The translations under genes and the position numbers were made by a program. This document shows, piece by piece, positions 1 through 11,670 of a stretch of 64,000 bases of DNA. Origin of the DNA: Sphagnum compactum (lineage: Eukaryota > Bryophyta > Sphagnopsida > Sphagnales); contig OZ234493.1 in NCBI GenBank assembly GCA_965153455.1, positions 20,698,213 to 20,762,212 on the forward strand, written 5' to 3'. Position 1 is the first letter of the stretch; each line of letters starts with the position of its first letter. Below the pieces are notes generated by a model. The model was given only the letters and a program-made list of their open reading frames with translations, was not told the origin of the DNA and ran no database searches.

Positions 1-34
1 AATTTTCTCTGAGTTCTGGAGATTGGGACTGCAG

Positions 35-891
35 GTGGCATTGCGAAATGTGAGGAGAGATGCAATGAAAGCATATGACAAACTTGAAAAGGTTGTTTTG
101 CTTCTCTGTCAATTTTCTACCAGTATGCACTTATCAGTGCACATGCTTTTGTGCTGGCTTCTATGTGTTGTGTGCCAAAGTTCTTTGATAATACATTTGT
201 GGCAAGCTTACAGACATGCCACTTGGTACCAGAGGACCATGTTGTTGGATATACATGCCCAGTACTCTGACATGAACATAACAGAAGTTTTGTGCTCTGT
301 GGTCAATAGGAAAAGAAGCTCTCTGCAGACAATGTGAAGGACTTGTCCGAGGATATCCAGGTATAATTACTAAGCTTTTTCATATTCAATAGTGCATAGC
401 TGACATATATTTGAGGTGTAATTTGGTTTGAGGATGGTCAAACTCGCGACACAGAGTTTGCACTAGATACTTTCCAATCATCATCTATACAATCTAATTA
501 TGTGTATTGTGTGTTCTTAGGTGCTTAAGAAAATAGGTTTGTTTCATGCCTGAATTAGACTATACCTTGAATTCTTTGTCTATCCACCAATGTTCCAGAA
601 ACTTACTGATGAGTACGTCAAGAAGATGGAGACCCTTTTCAAGCAAAAGGAGAAGGTGAGGTGCTGCTACAACTTTCCCTAGAAATGTGTCAAGAGGTCT
701 GCTAACTGTCATCAGTTGGCATGATTGATTCTTTGAGACTTGTGAATGGGACTGGCACAAAGCCAGTCTGTGGTTCTGTACATCTTTTTGCATTCTGCAC
801 TGCCTTGGTTGTGTCTTGAATTGTGTGAGATAGAGAGAGAAATACTGATTGTGAACATGATACTGTTTTGCAGGAACTGACTACAGTATAA
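35..891 (+). CDS. RRF: Ribosome recycling factor, organellar (plastid-type), 3' exons only
   Basis: Partial gene cut by the left window edge. Four phase-0 exons are visible: 35-91, 310-360, 599-655 and 874-891, each bounded by AG/GT and ending at a TAA. They encode the last 60 residues: VALRNVRRDAMKAYDKLEK, EKKLSADNVKDLSEDIQ, KLTDEYVKKMETLFKQKEK, ELTTV. This is the C-terminal long helix of the ribosome recycling factor, which splits post-termination 70S-type ribosomes together with EF-G. The pattern of paired basic and acidic residues (RNxRRDA, LSEDNVKDL) is typical of the family. The nuclear plant copies act in plastids or mitochondria; the targeting peptide lies outside the window so the organelle is inferred. 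The remaining ORF that reads through the first intron is a splice artefact. Confidence 0.9.
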
Positions 892-3159
892 ACTGTGATG
901 AGCATTGTCAACTCTTGGCTCTGAGAAATTGTTACCAGTGTGTAGATGACAGCAAAAACCAAGAGACACTATGTAAAGTACAACTGAGATAGTTGGGAGG
1001 TGACAAGCAACAAGTCAGTAAATACAGTCAGTGTAAAATGCAGAATAGCTTTCTGAATTCATATTCCTGTGATCATTTTGAAATTCAATGCACTTTGTCA
1101 TTTACAAAGCATCACCTTGCACAATGATGATTCTCTGTGTTGGATGCTGACCATACCTGGAGTGTTCATGGAAATGGCATTGGTGATGTACATTGCTCAA
1201 CAAATAGACTCTGAGCTATACCAGTGTGGACAGCTGAACCCTAAACCTGATATCTGAGCAAGAAAAAACTGTAGAGAAGCAAAATATCCAAGCTCAGTTG
1301 GCAAATGGCCATTCACAGTGGAACAGAATAGTGCTTAGATTGGTACTTGACCTTGGAATAGAGCTTGGTCCTTGGAAGAAAACAATTCAGTGTTCACAAA
1401 TGTTTTCATGATGACACTTATTTGTCAATGATACTCCAGTCAGTGAATCTGCATCAGTCTGTGGTACTCTCATGAAATTGGAATCTTGCACTTCTCGTGG
1501 ATTTAATCCTTGAATTCTTCATCTTCTTTGTCTGAACTTAACAATTGCATTGACAGTGACAGGCTTGATGTCTACAGCGTTGATGTGGGACTTAACAGTT
1601 TGTGTTCACACACTGAAGCTGCTTTTACTTTTATCTTATGAATCTTCACCACATGTGGTACTTTGTATGTTTTGGCAATTCCACAAGCATTTGCAGGTGC
1701 AAGGTGACTAAACCTGAGCAGCAATTTACACGAAGCTGCTGCAACAGCCATGGTTCCTTGACCATTCAACTCATGACAATCTAGTTGTTTGCAACACTGT
1801 TTTAAGCAGCAATTTGTGTCACAAACAGTGGCATCACACATGGCTAACACTCTGCAATTGGCCTTCAGTGTCTAGATTCCTGCTTTGTTTATACATTTAG
1901 ACTGAGAGTAGTGTTCCAGATGCAGGGAACCTTTGCTTTTTCAGAGTTTTGTTGACTTTTGCCCATAATTATCTACAAAGAATATCATCTTAGTCTCTTG
2001 GTGGTTGTTAGTTAAATGCAATATTAACTAGATATTATTAGTAGATTTTGTGTTAATTTCTACGTGAGATTGTTACAAATGCATAGTGCTAACATTGGTT
2101 ATGATTGTAGAAAAATGCAATAGGGGTGTTTGATTGCATTGTGTTGATTGCTTGTCCCTTTCTTTACTTGCTAGTGCATGAGTTACTCATGAGCATTAAA
2201 ATTCTTGCATGAACTATTACTTAGATGTATCTCTCCCATAAAGAGGGTAGCTTTCTAGCCATATGTTGTGTGGACTTGTGTTGTTTGTGAAGCATTGAAG
2301 AAAGAGGATCTTTGTTGTAAATTGCTTGAGGATTGTTCTTTGTATGTGTTAGTTTATCAATTACTACACTAAAGGATTCGTATCAGCATAATTTCTAGAA
2401 CAATAACAACTATTGAGAGAAATGTTATTGTTAAAAACTTCAATAGAACCACTTTTGGGTTCAAGTTAGTTAAATTTGTGGTTCAAAGTTTTGGTTGTTT
2501 AATAGTCAATAATTGTGATGACGCCAAGGAAAAATACCTTGAGTTTTTAACTTTTGTTAACGATGGTTTTGGAAAAATCTCCTTTAAGTTAACAAAGTCT
2601 TAGGACAAAATGGTTGCCAAAAATACCAAGCATGACTAGTGGAAAGACAAATATGTTTTTTGTCATAGAGATCTCAAAGAAAAGATGTGTTGTGGCTTGA
2701 GCAAAACTTTAAATAGTGTAAATAAAATGTGTTGATGTGGATCTCAAGGAAAGAGAAGTTAGAGTAGTATGTATGTAGTTGATAGTGACATAATGTGAGC
2801 AATGTTGTTTTGCTCATCACGGCAAGTTCTTGATTTGCAAATGGTGGTGAAACAATGAAGATGAAGGTGGTGAAATGTGTGATGCTTGTGTGGGTGTGAA
2901 TTTTGTGCACAATTCAATTGGTGCAAAGTTTACACAATAGCTTATAATGTTTATCTATTCATTTACATGATGTTTTCAAGGTGGAGCGCAAGGGCAAGAC
3001 TAAATATAAATGGAAGAATGACATTTGAAGAGGAAGAAGGTGGTGTGCATGATCACTTTGAGGGAAGTCCACAAATTTTCAATGTCCATTTAGTATGACA
3101 TTGTGTTAGTGTGAGATGCAAGAATTGGTGTGTTGATTTTATTTTTTCAACTCTGCATT
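892..3159. other. 3' flank of RRF and intergenic DNA
   Basis: No ORF here has recognisable similarity or coding character. The first part (to about 1.9 kb) has the base composition of a plant 3' UTR or decayed gene flank; the rest is increasingly AT-rich. I see no RNA gene or clear repeat. Confidence 0.6.
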
Positions 3160-5956
3160 TGGTTAAACCTTGTGTTGGTCGAATATTGAAAATCGACCTG
3201 GGTTTTGACCCGAATCCGAATATGGGTACTAAATAACCTACCTGTCGATTTTGTTTACATGAAATACCCAATACATAACCTACTTGGTTAAGTGTAATTA
3301 TTTGTGATACCCTTGAATATCTGATTGGTAGGGTATAAAATTAAAAAGAATAGATACCCTACCTAGATTCATATGTGGTACGTTCAAAAATAACCTAGGT
3401 TGGTTTTTTTCATCCTATTTTTTCATCTAAATTTAGTCATGTTCATCCCTTTCTTCATCCATTTAGGTCTTCATTCTTTGCGTTAAACCTTAAACTTGAG
3501 GCCATCTTCCATTTGCATCTTCATTTCTCTTTTTGGCTTTTGACAACACTGTTGTTTTTTTGTTAGGATGGATTTTTTTTAGCACTACTTAAATTCATAG
3601 CCATTTATAATTTTTAGCTGTGATTTTCCTTTCAATGTTTTTTCAAGCATCAATGGATTGAACAAAGTTGCATTCGAAGAACTACTTGGAACGTGTGATT
3701 TGGCTTCATTGCTTTCTTCAACTCCGAACATCTTTAAAGCACCAAACACCAAATTAATCTCTGCAAAAATCAGGTAAGTTAAATCTCCTTTGTAACCTAT
3801 TTGTATGTTTTATGATTCAATCACACATGTACAAGAGAATTGTTATATCTCACAATTCAACTTGATTTGATTACAAGTTGCTACTATTGTTCTTTTTCAC
3901 ATTCATTGATTTTGCCATTGTTTGTATTTTCTAATAGTTGAATGAAAGTCAGGGTGTTAGAATCAAAAGACTTCTTGAGTTGAAAATCTTGAATTCTCTC
4001 AAATTTAGTCATTGGTGTTGGTTGAATTGTTGTAAAAGTCTCCTGTCAAACCTAAAACAAGTTTCAAGAGCAAATTATTGTAGAAGCTCCATGTTTTGGA
4101 ATGAACATAATCAAAAGCAAAGATGGCAAAAATCGAAACATTTAACTTGAATGAAGACATACATCATGATGATAATGTTGTTAACTTGGAAATGGGTAAC
4201 TTGGCTGAGGTTTCAAGGCCAACGGTTGGTTCAATTTCAACACCTCTTGTTTCACCAATACCAAATGCTTCAAAAAGTGTTGAAGCACCAAGCAGCTTGG
4301 ATGTGCAAGCTGAAATTACATGGGAGGTATTGAAAGCTCAACTGACCTTGAATTAGCAAGCATGGGTTCCTCACCACAGGTTATTTATGCATTGGCACTT
4401 CTTTGTGGTGAATGATGGCAAGAAGCCTAATCCTTTGACTATTCAAACCATGTGTTGTCTTGTTTACCATTATGTTTATTAGACTTGTAATGTTGGTAGT
4501 ACCACCGAAAAATGGAAATGTATGATTTTTTATAACCAACAACATGGCACTACTTTTATGAAGAAACACATTTTGGCAAAACATCCAACTGCTTACTGCA
4601 GGTGGAAGATTACTAATCTAGGTTTTACAATGGAAAAGCAACAGTGGGAAAAATCTAAGAAGAGGTCTATGGTTGGTTACAGGGCCATCAAAAATCACTT
4701 TAAGTCAACAATTCCTTATTAGAAGGATGATGCACAACAATTAAGATTCAAAGAGAACTTGTTATTATTTGTTGCCAAAGCCTACATGCCCATTTCCATT
4801 GTGGAAAGTTAGTGGTTCTGACGCTTGGTGTTACATCAGATTCCTCAGGTTGTGTTTCTGAATTGGAAGTAGATGGTTCAATCTACCATCCTTGCACTGG
4901 TTTCTAGAACCATGGAAGAATATGTGATTCCAACCCTAGAATCTTGTGTTATAGCAACGACATCTTTTGAATTATGGATTTCCAAATCTAGACACAATAC
5001 ATTTGACCTTGTGATTAATTTTATAAACTCACAGTGGGTACCTTGCCATGTGACAGTGGGACTTTTTGAAGCCATTTATACAACTAGAATTGCAATGGTA
5101 GCCCAAGTTAGGGATCTTTTGGCTTCTTACAATCTGCTAGAAAAACTAGTTGCCTATGTGAAGGATGAGGGTGGCAATCTACCCACCCTTGCACAAGTTC
5201 TTACTTCTGTTGTTCGTTGTACTCTTCTAACACTTTCAGTTCCTTGACAAGGTTTTTGTTTTGGCCATGTTTTTAGCAAAACATGCCAATATGCTTGCAA
5301 TGATATCAATGTTTGTGTTAATTTTTGTGAGGTTAGTTTGAATGGGACATAGTCTACGTTATAAAAAATAATCACCTGGACTAAAAAGTCTAGCAAAGGA
5401 TGTAGTGAATGGCAGAAAACATGTGTTGATGTTCGGCTTTCCCATTGAAAGTTGAAAACACTTGTGAAGACCAGGTTTGCTATTAAGGTTATTCTTTTCC
5501 AAGAAACCTTGGAATATTGGAATGCCATAAAGTTGTGTTATAAGAGGCAAGAAATGCAAGAGTTAGAAGGTCATGTACCAGATGCACACACCTAGGCAAT
5601 TTGCAAAATGGTTGTTAAAACCATGCTTCCTATTGTGGAACAATGTATCCTCAATCAATCCTGGCTACTTTTTAATGCCCTGAATGCTACACTTCCTATT
5701 AATGTGTATGTGCAGAATGAAATGGAGCAATTTGAGATTACCTCCCTCAATTTTGTGAAGGGGGATTTTGAGTCAAAATTGGGGGCTTTGCGCATCCATA
5801 TGATGGCAGAAGTCAAGGTGATCCTTGCACCATTTCTGGCATTTGCATCTACCTACATTGCTATTAAGGCCCACAATATGCTTGTGTTAATGTTGGACCC
5901 ATGGTTCAAATCCTTGGATATCTTGAAATCATTTGTTGGAGAGGCCAAGGTTATAC

Positions 5957-6012
5957 CAGGCCTCATAAAACCTGGCATTCTATTTTTAGATGCCAACTTT
6001 GCCAGAATTAAT
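5957..6012 (+). repeat. Left terminal inverted repeat of inner hAT element
   Basis: Two blocks, CAGGCCTCATAAAACCTGG and ATGCCAACTTTGCCAGAATT, separated by 12-14 bases that are missing from the right arm. Starts with CAGG, as many hAT termini do. Confidence 0.85.
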
Positions 6013-6405
6013 TTCACCAAAGTGCCATAATTAAGTAATACAATTATTAAGAGCATCCCCACCGCAAGTCACTAAAACGATCACTATCACTATTTTTTAG
6101 TAGTCGGTCTAAGCCTCTGAGGGCCAAAATAGTGATTTGGGTGCAATCATTTTTGTGGTTTCCCACCGCGGAGTCACTAAACTGAAATCATCAGATTTAA
6201 GGGGGTCGTCGAGTGCGCATTCACTATAGTTTTATCAATCTCGTTGTGTGTGTGTGCGCGCGCGTTCACTGATCGGCCTGTTGATCCTGCTCTTCTCGAT
6301 CGCCCTGTTGATCCTGCTCTTCTCGATACTGCACATCTTGTTCGCACCTTGTTCGCACCTTGCATGTCATCATGAATCGACACACCGTTTCAGGACAAAC
6401 ACGCT

Positions 6406-8505
6406 GTGGAATATGGTCTTCAACCGGTGCAGCGATCGGTAGGCGGCGTGATTACGACTGTGCAATGCCTTTTATGTGTCCACATCGGGCGCGAGAAGCA
6501 TGAAGGTCCCGGTGTGAAACGCCAACGCACCAAGAACACGCAGCTGTTCCAGTTCCCGTTCCGACTCGAGGCCTACAAAAATCATCACGAATCTCAACAT
6601 CACGAAGACTGGACTAGTTATCAATTGCTTTCGCATCAAGAGAAGGCTGCATTCTTCAAGAAAAAGGAGGTCTCTGGCATTCACATTTTCTTGGACAAGG
6701 ACAAGGATAGCCTGCAGTTCGTCATTTCGAGGCCTACGATCGTCGATGATGTGGTGGGAGATTTATTTTTCCATCCGGAGGAAGACGAAGAAGACGATGC
6801 GTCCGAACCGATCACGAAGGCCAACGCCATGAAGCTGTTCAAACCGCAGGAGGACGGATCATACCTGGTGATGATCAAGAACTCTCTGCGATTCGACCTC
6901 GCAATTCGGCACGTTTCTATTGGGTTGTCATTTCGGCAGACATCCAAGGTGATTGAACAACATCGTTTGGTGACCAAGAATGCCAAACTCAACGGCGTCA
7001 ACGACCACATGGTCGGTCAGTTCGTTCGCGTTCTCCTTGCCGTCTCCCTGCAGATCATCTCCGATGTTTTCACGGATCCAGCGGTTTGGGCGTTTTCACT
7101 AGCTACTGATGCAAGCACTCATTTGGGTGTTCCTCTCCTTGATCAGCGGATTCGCGTGTGCGTGAAAGGCGTGCTCTACAACCTTCACCTCGTCCTCGTT
7201 CCATTCTTCGAACGACATACCGCTCAGAACTACGTGAAGCTCATCAAGATTCTGCTCAACACCGTGTCTCCATCCTGGCGCGAAAAAGTCATTTCGATCA
7301 GTTCGGATGGAGAGAACACCATGACTGGTCGACACGCTGGTGTTGTCACATTGCTGAAGAATGAGTGCTCGAATCATGTGCTTCGCATTTGGTGCGTCCC
7401 TCACCAGCTCGATATCGTTGTCAAGAATGCCACACATGGGGTGTTGGACGAGGCGTTCTACAAGGTTGCCCACGCGTTCTCTGTGCATCTTCGTGCTCAG
7501 CAAATCCTCATCACCGAAATGGGTTCCAAGTGCCCGAAGGACACGACGCGGTGGGTCGCATTCGGCAGTATTCTACACTGGCTTCTGGAACACCGTCGTC
7601 GATTGATGATTCACGTGGCCGACAAGCGACCGGTTCAAGCGCCATCCACGCAATGGTGGGTTATCGTGGGAGCGCTAGCACCTTTGTTCGAGCGGATCGC
7701 CGTCACATTTGCCACGCTCCAGTCTCCGAACTTAGTAATCTCTCAGCAGCGCCAAGAGGTGTCGAACCTGATGGCGGACATTGCAGCCGGTTTGGACATT
7801 CGCTCTACTGTGGATGCTGCGTTGATCAACGAGATCGATCCCACCACGATCATTCAGCGAGATGGCTGGATCGTCACCAAAAATGCCGTTGTCATGCACA
7901 TCCGCGATCAAGGCTCGTGGGCACGCGATTTGTACAACGAGCTTTTCGACATTGAAAAAGAGCAAACATTGCAGGAGATTTGCATCTTTTCGCTTTCCAT
8001 TGTGGCGGACGGATTGCAGATCCAGGCGGAGCGTGATTCCAACAACAATGCCAGGGAATTGGAAGCGCCCCCCGTGATGCCAGTGGATCTCGTCAAAATG
8101 CGTCCTAGTGTGTTCATCAGCGAAGTAGTGGATCAATACCGCGGGCACCTAGCCAAACACTGGAGTGCGGACTTGATTAATAAGGCGGAGAGCGAACACC
8201 GTGAACTACTCGCTGTCTACGCGCGCGAGCCGAATGTGAAGGCTGCCCTCGACAAGCACGACAAGAAGACGTTCTTTAACGAGACGTGGGACTGCTTGAA
8301 GGGGCACTTCATGTAGCTGCGTCAGCTGTGCGATGGATTGGCAACAGCGTTCCCGAATACGACGTCCGTCGAGAGTGACTTTTCCATCGTTAAATGGGAG
8401 AAAAACGACTCCCCTAGCAGCCTGACGAGTTTGTCCCTCGTGGGCATTTTGCACGCGAAGCAGTTCGAGCAAATCAAAATGATCAAGCGCCAATCTTTCG
8501 CTTGA
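6406..8505 (+). pseudogene. hAT-like transposase, oomycete-type, one internal stop
   Basis: Open for 636 codons from ATG 6406 to a TAG at 8314-8316, then open in the same frame for 62 more codons to TGA 8503-8505, ending in a hAT C-terminal signature (LCDGLATAFPNTTSVESDFS, then SLTSLSLVGILHAKQF). The first about 70 residues hold a BED-like segment (CLLCVHIGREKHEG, then FPFRLEAYKNHHESQH). The core has LATDASTHLGVPLLDQRIRV (a DDE/RNase-H first-aspartate context), ISSDGENTMTGRHAGV (second aspartate) and IWCVPHQLDIVVK, with NFSVHLRAQ-like AFSVHLRAQQILITEMG and CPKDTTRWVAFG. From memory, this layout and wording is that of transposase-like proteins abundant in Phytophthora and relatives; that attribution needs a search. 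Codon use favours G/C, unlike the neighbouring AT-rich genes. Confidence 0.8.
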
Positions 8506-8704
8506 ATAACAGTGCGAGTTTGTCTCCATGTCCATTCCATTCAACATATTCTTTGCATAGTTGTGTTCCGTTTGCGATAGCCGCGAGAATGGTAGTAGCG
8601 ATGTCCGTTTTGATTTTATCTTCTAGTAGGGGGAAGCCCGTTACGGAAAATAAAGCATATGCCAGATGTGCCAGTATTAAGGCGACAAATGTGCCAGAAT
8701 TAAT

Positions 8705-8748
8705 TTAATTCTGGCAAAGTTGGCATTTGCCAGGTTTTATGAAGCCTG
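8705..8748 (-). repeat. Right terminal inverted repeat of inner hAT element
   Basis: Reverse complement reads CAGGCTTCATAAAACCTGG followed directly by AATGCCAACTTTGCCAG, mirroring the left end with one mismatch in the first 21 bases. Confidence 0.85.
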
Positions 8749-9726
8749 CGTTATACACATGATGGCAAAATATGACACCAAGAGTTTGATGCCATTACTA
8801 GTGGCTAATTTTCAATTTATAAATCCCGATGTTAATGGCACTATTGAACTAGCAATGGGTGCAAACAGGATAACACAAGCCACACCCGCTTGCTTTTGGG
8901 ACTACTTTTGGTGGAATTTTTTCTATAAATTTTCACAAAAATTATATATATATACAATATTATTATGTCAAGGTTTATGTAAAAGATTTCAAAATATATG
9001 TAATTATCAAAAGTTTTGAAGTCCATTTATAAGTCTTTTTAATATTGAAAAACATTCGTTACAATGTTTAATGAGTGTTTTTGAAAGCTTATTATTCATT
9101 GGATATTTTTCAAATTCACATGTTCCAATGATATTAGAACCTTATTACTATACACAAAAAATCTTATACTTGCAACACCAAGTTAAATTACCACTTCTTA
9201 ACGTGAAAAATTAAGCATCAATTACGCTTGCTATGACTCGTGTTAGTGTGATTGCACCCCAACAATTGATGATGAAGAAGAATCCATCTTTGGGGTAGTG
9301 ACCTCAAGTGAAACTACTTTGCAAAGGTTGTTAAAGAATGAATTATCTTTATTCCATCATTTGTTAATGAAACCAGAAGACATTATTCTACCTTTAACTT
9401 GGTGGAAGACCCACGAAGCTCGATTTCCCAACCTTTCTTTTGTGGTTCAACGAGTTCTTAGGATTCTTGGGTCCCAAATCGAAATGAAGAGAATCTTTAA
9501 TGTTGCTGGAGTGTTGACAAGTCTATCACATTGTAAGTTAGGAGTTGACAACCTAGACAAACTTGTAATGATCATGAAGAATTGGCCAATTGATGCACGG
9601 ATAGATAGCCCAAGAAAAGGGCAGTCCATTATTGAATTTTTGGCTGAAGAAACAAATATCATTGACAAAACTGATAAATTGTTGGGTGTAGATGGTTATT
9701 TCAATATTGATGTCGAACTAGCTTAA

Positions 9727-10629
9727 TGCACACAAAAGTTGATGAACATTTTGTTTAATTTTTTCAGGAGCCATGTTGCTTTGATTAGGAATCTAGTTGT
9801 GTTAACTTCAATGGCCAGATGTAATGGTCAGCTCAGTTCTTTGGTTCTAATTTGATGAATGTCCCTATGTCCTTTTTCAATTCTTGATTTAGAATTCCAA
9901 TAATTGTCCAAACTTTGCACATATTTTTGAACTTACAATTTTGCATGATGATGATGTTTTGGCAAGTTTGTAAGGATTCTTATTTTAAAAATTTATCATG
10001 GCGAACACTCATACACATGGTAGCTCTAAGTTCATTGACCTTTTTAGGTTAGTATGTGTTGATGTGGGATGTGTATGTGTGTTTGCATGTTTAGGCAAAG
10101 TTTTTTTATCAACACTTATAATAAAGTTTTGCTTTGTAATAATATTATTAACTATAAATAAGTAATTATAAATAATACATATAATTACATTAATTAGTTG
10201 TAATAATTATAGAAACATTACTCACAAATATTATGATGTAATAACAATTATTTATTGTATATAAGTAATTATAAAAATTGAATACTCTAATTGATTGTAT
10301 TATGATCCTTGGAAATACATTAATTATTTTACTTACTTTAATTACAATAAAATTATTATAATTTTTTTAAATCATATTCATAATTAATAACTTTAAGTTC
10401 TAAATCATGATTAATTAAGTTCCATTATAAATTATGAAACTATTATAATTAATATATTAATTAATAAATTATAGTTAGTTTACAATAATTAGTCATTGAT
10501 TACAAGAATTAATGTTTATTTTTTAAAAACTATTAATTATTACTATTAAAATGTATGGAGTGATAATAATAATATATTTAAAATGTGTAACTATAAATAA
10601 AACACACAATAATTTAGGATACCATGTTC
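9727..10629. other. AT-rich interior of outer hAT element
   Basis: 3' of the transposase remnant. About 10130-10620 is very AT-rich, made of TAATTATA-like words. No coding signal. Confidence 0.6.
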
Positions 10630-11670
10630 TATGGGGAACAAATGTGTTTGAAATTTTGTGTGATCATAACTTTTGCATATGAATTCCAATTGAAATGTTT
10701 TCAACCATAAAGTTGCAGCTTTCCTTGAGACCTTTTTAATGATAAGTCGTAAGCTTATACACAAAAAATGAAATGATTATGATGTTAAAAGACTCATAAC
10801 ATATGGTTCCCCGGGTAACAGTTAGGGGAGAAAAAATTTAAGTTGCCTTGGGGAACAACCATGTGCCCAGGGGAGGAAGGGCTTAAGTTGCCCAAGGGAG
10901 CAACCATGTTTCCCCAACGAACAAAATGTGTCTAAAATTTTGTGTGATCATAATTTTTGCATATGAATTATAATTGAAATGTTTTCAATTACAAAATTGT
11001 AGTTATCATTGAGACCTTTGCAATGATAGGTCGCAAGCTTATATGAAACAAAAATACGGACGACTATGATTGTTAAAAAAAAATCGGAACATATGTTTCC
11101 CTAGGAACTTGGGCCTTTCCTTAGGGAAAAGCTCATTGGTCCTCGTGGAAGTTGGCTTTCCTTTGGGGAACAATTGTGTATTTGTGAAGGAGTTTTTGTT
11201 GCTCTGAACAACCTAAACCTTTTTTCCCAGGGGAACAATCATGTCCCCGAGGGTAAGGAACTTAAGTTGCCCCAGGGAGCAACCATGTGCCTGGGGGAGC
11301 AAAGGTTTAAATTGCTTGGGGGAGCAACCATGTTCCCCTAGGGAATAAATGTGTCGAAATTTTTATTTGATCATAATGTTTGCATATGAATTCTAATTAA
11401 AGTGTTTTAAATACAAAGTTGTAGCGATCCTCGAGACATTTCCAATGATAAGGCGCAAGTTCGTATAAAAACAAAAATGAGATGACTATGATTGTTAGAA
11501 GATTCTGAACACATGTTTCTCTAAAGAAGTTGGGCCTATCCTCGGGGAAAGTTCATTGTTCCCAGGGGAAGTTAACTTTTCCCCAGGGAACAATCATGTC
11601 TCTAGGGAAAAGGAATTTAAGTTGCTTTCGGAACAATTGAAACCTTTTTTTCCTTAGGGAATAATTATGT
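10630..11670 (+). repeat. Clustered GGGGAACAA-type long repeats
   Basis: Three diverged copies of a unit starting near 10635, 10910 and 11335. Each reads GGGGAACAAATGTGT..., then TTTGTGTGATCATAA, TTTGCATATGAATT, GAGACCTTT.CAATGATA, CGCAAGCTTATA, and ends ACATATG/GTTTCCC. The spacers are rich in short CCCAGGGGAACAATCATG-like words, repeated many times up to about 11660. Copies are too diverged and spacers too variable for a simple satellite. No ORF. Confidence 0.8.

Larger units (their letters stand above)
5957..8748 (+). mobile_element. Inner hAT-superfamily transposon, 2.8 kb, inserted in the outer transposase gene
   Basis: Terminal inverted repeats begin CAGGC(C/T)TCATAAAACCTGG and match at 20 of 21 positions (5957-5977 against 8748-8728). 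A second inverted block of about 22 bp (ATGCCAACTTTGCCAGAATT) follows immediately. The flanking 8-mers GGTTATAC (5949-5956) and CGTTATAC (8749-8756) differ at one base, the size expected for hAT. TGCCAG/TGGCA motifs recur near both ends, as in hAT subterminal transposase-binding arrays. The interior from about 6051 to 8640 is visibly GC-richer than the ends and the host. It carries one transposase ORF (6406-8505). A nested third element starting at 6051 cannot be excluded. Confidence 0.85.
4123..9726 (+). pseudogene. hAT transposase remnant of the outer element
   Basis: Coding blocks in order: an N-terminal leader (4123-4354); a BED-like region around 4355-4722 with a cysteine-rich stretch and GTTFMKKHILAKHP; RNase-H-like core pieces at 4723-5247 and 5608-5956; a continuation at 8757-8880 (AKYDTKSLMPLLVANFQF); and the C-terminal hAT dimerisation domain at 9245-9720, with WWKTHEARFPNLSF, GSQIEMKRIFNVAGVL and LGVDNLDKLVMIMKNWP. 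Stops and frameshifts interrupt 4355-4870 and 5248-5607. The block is split by the inner transposon (5957-8748) and again by about 0.35 kb of AT-rich DNA (about 8890-9245) before DDEEESIFGVVTSSE. It cannot make an active enzyme. Removing the inner element and one target copy rejoins the frame exactly. Confidence 0.85.

Noticed and set aside
7365-7955. 196-codon + ORF in another frame of the inner transposase
   Set aside because: Overlaps the transposase frame fully and lacks family motifs; GC-rich codons open the alternative frames.
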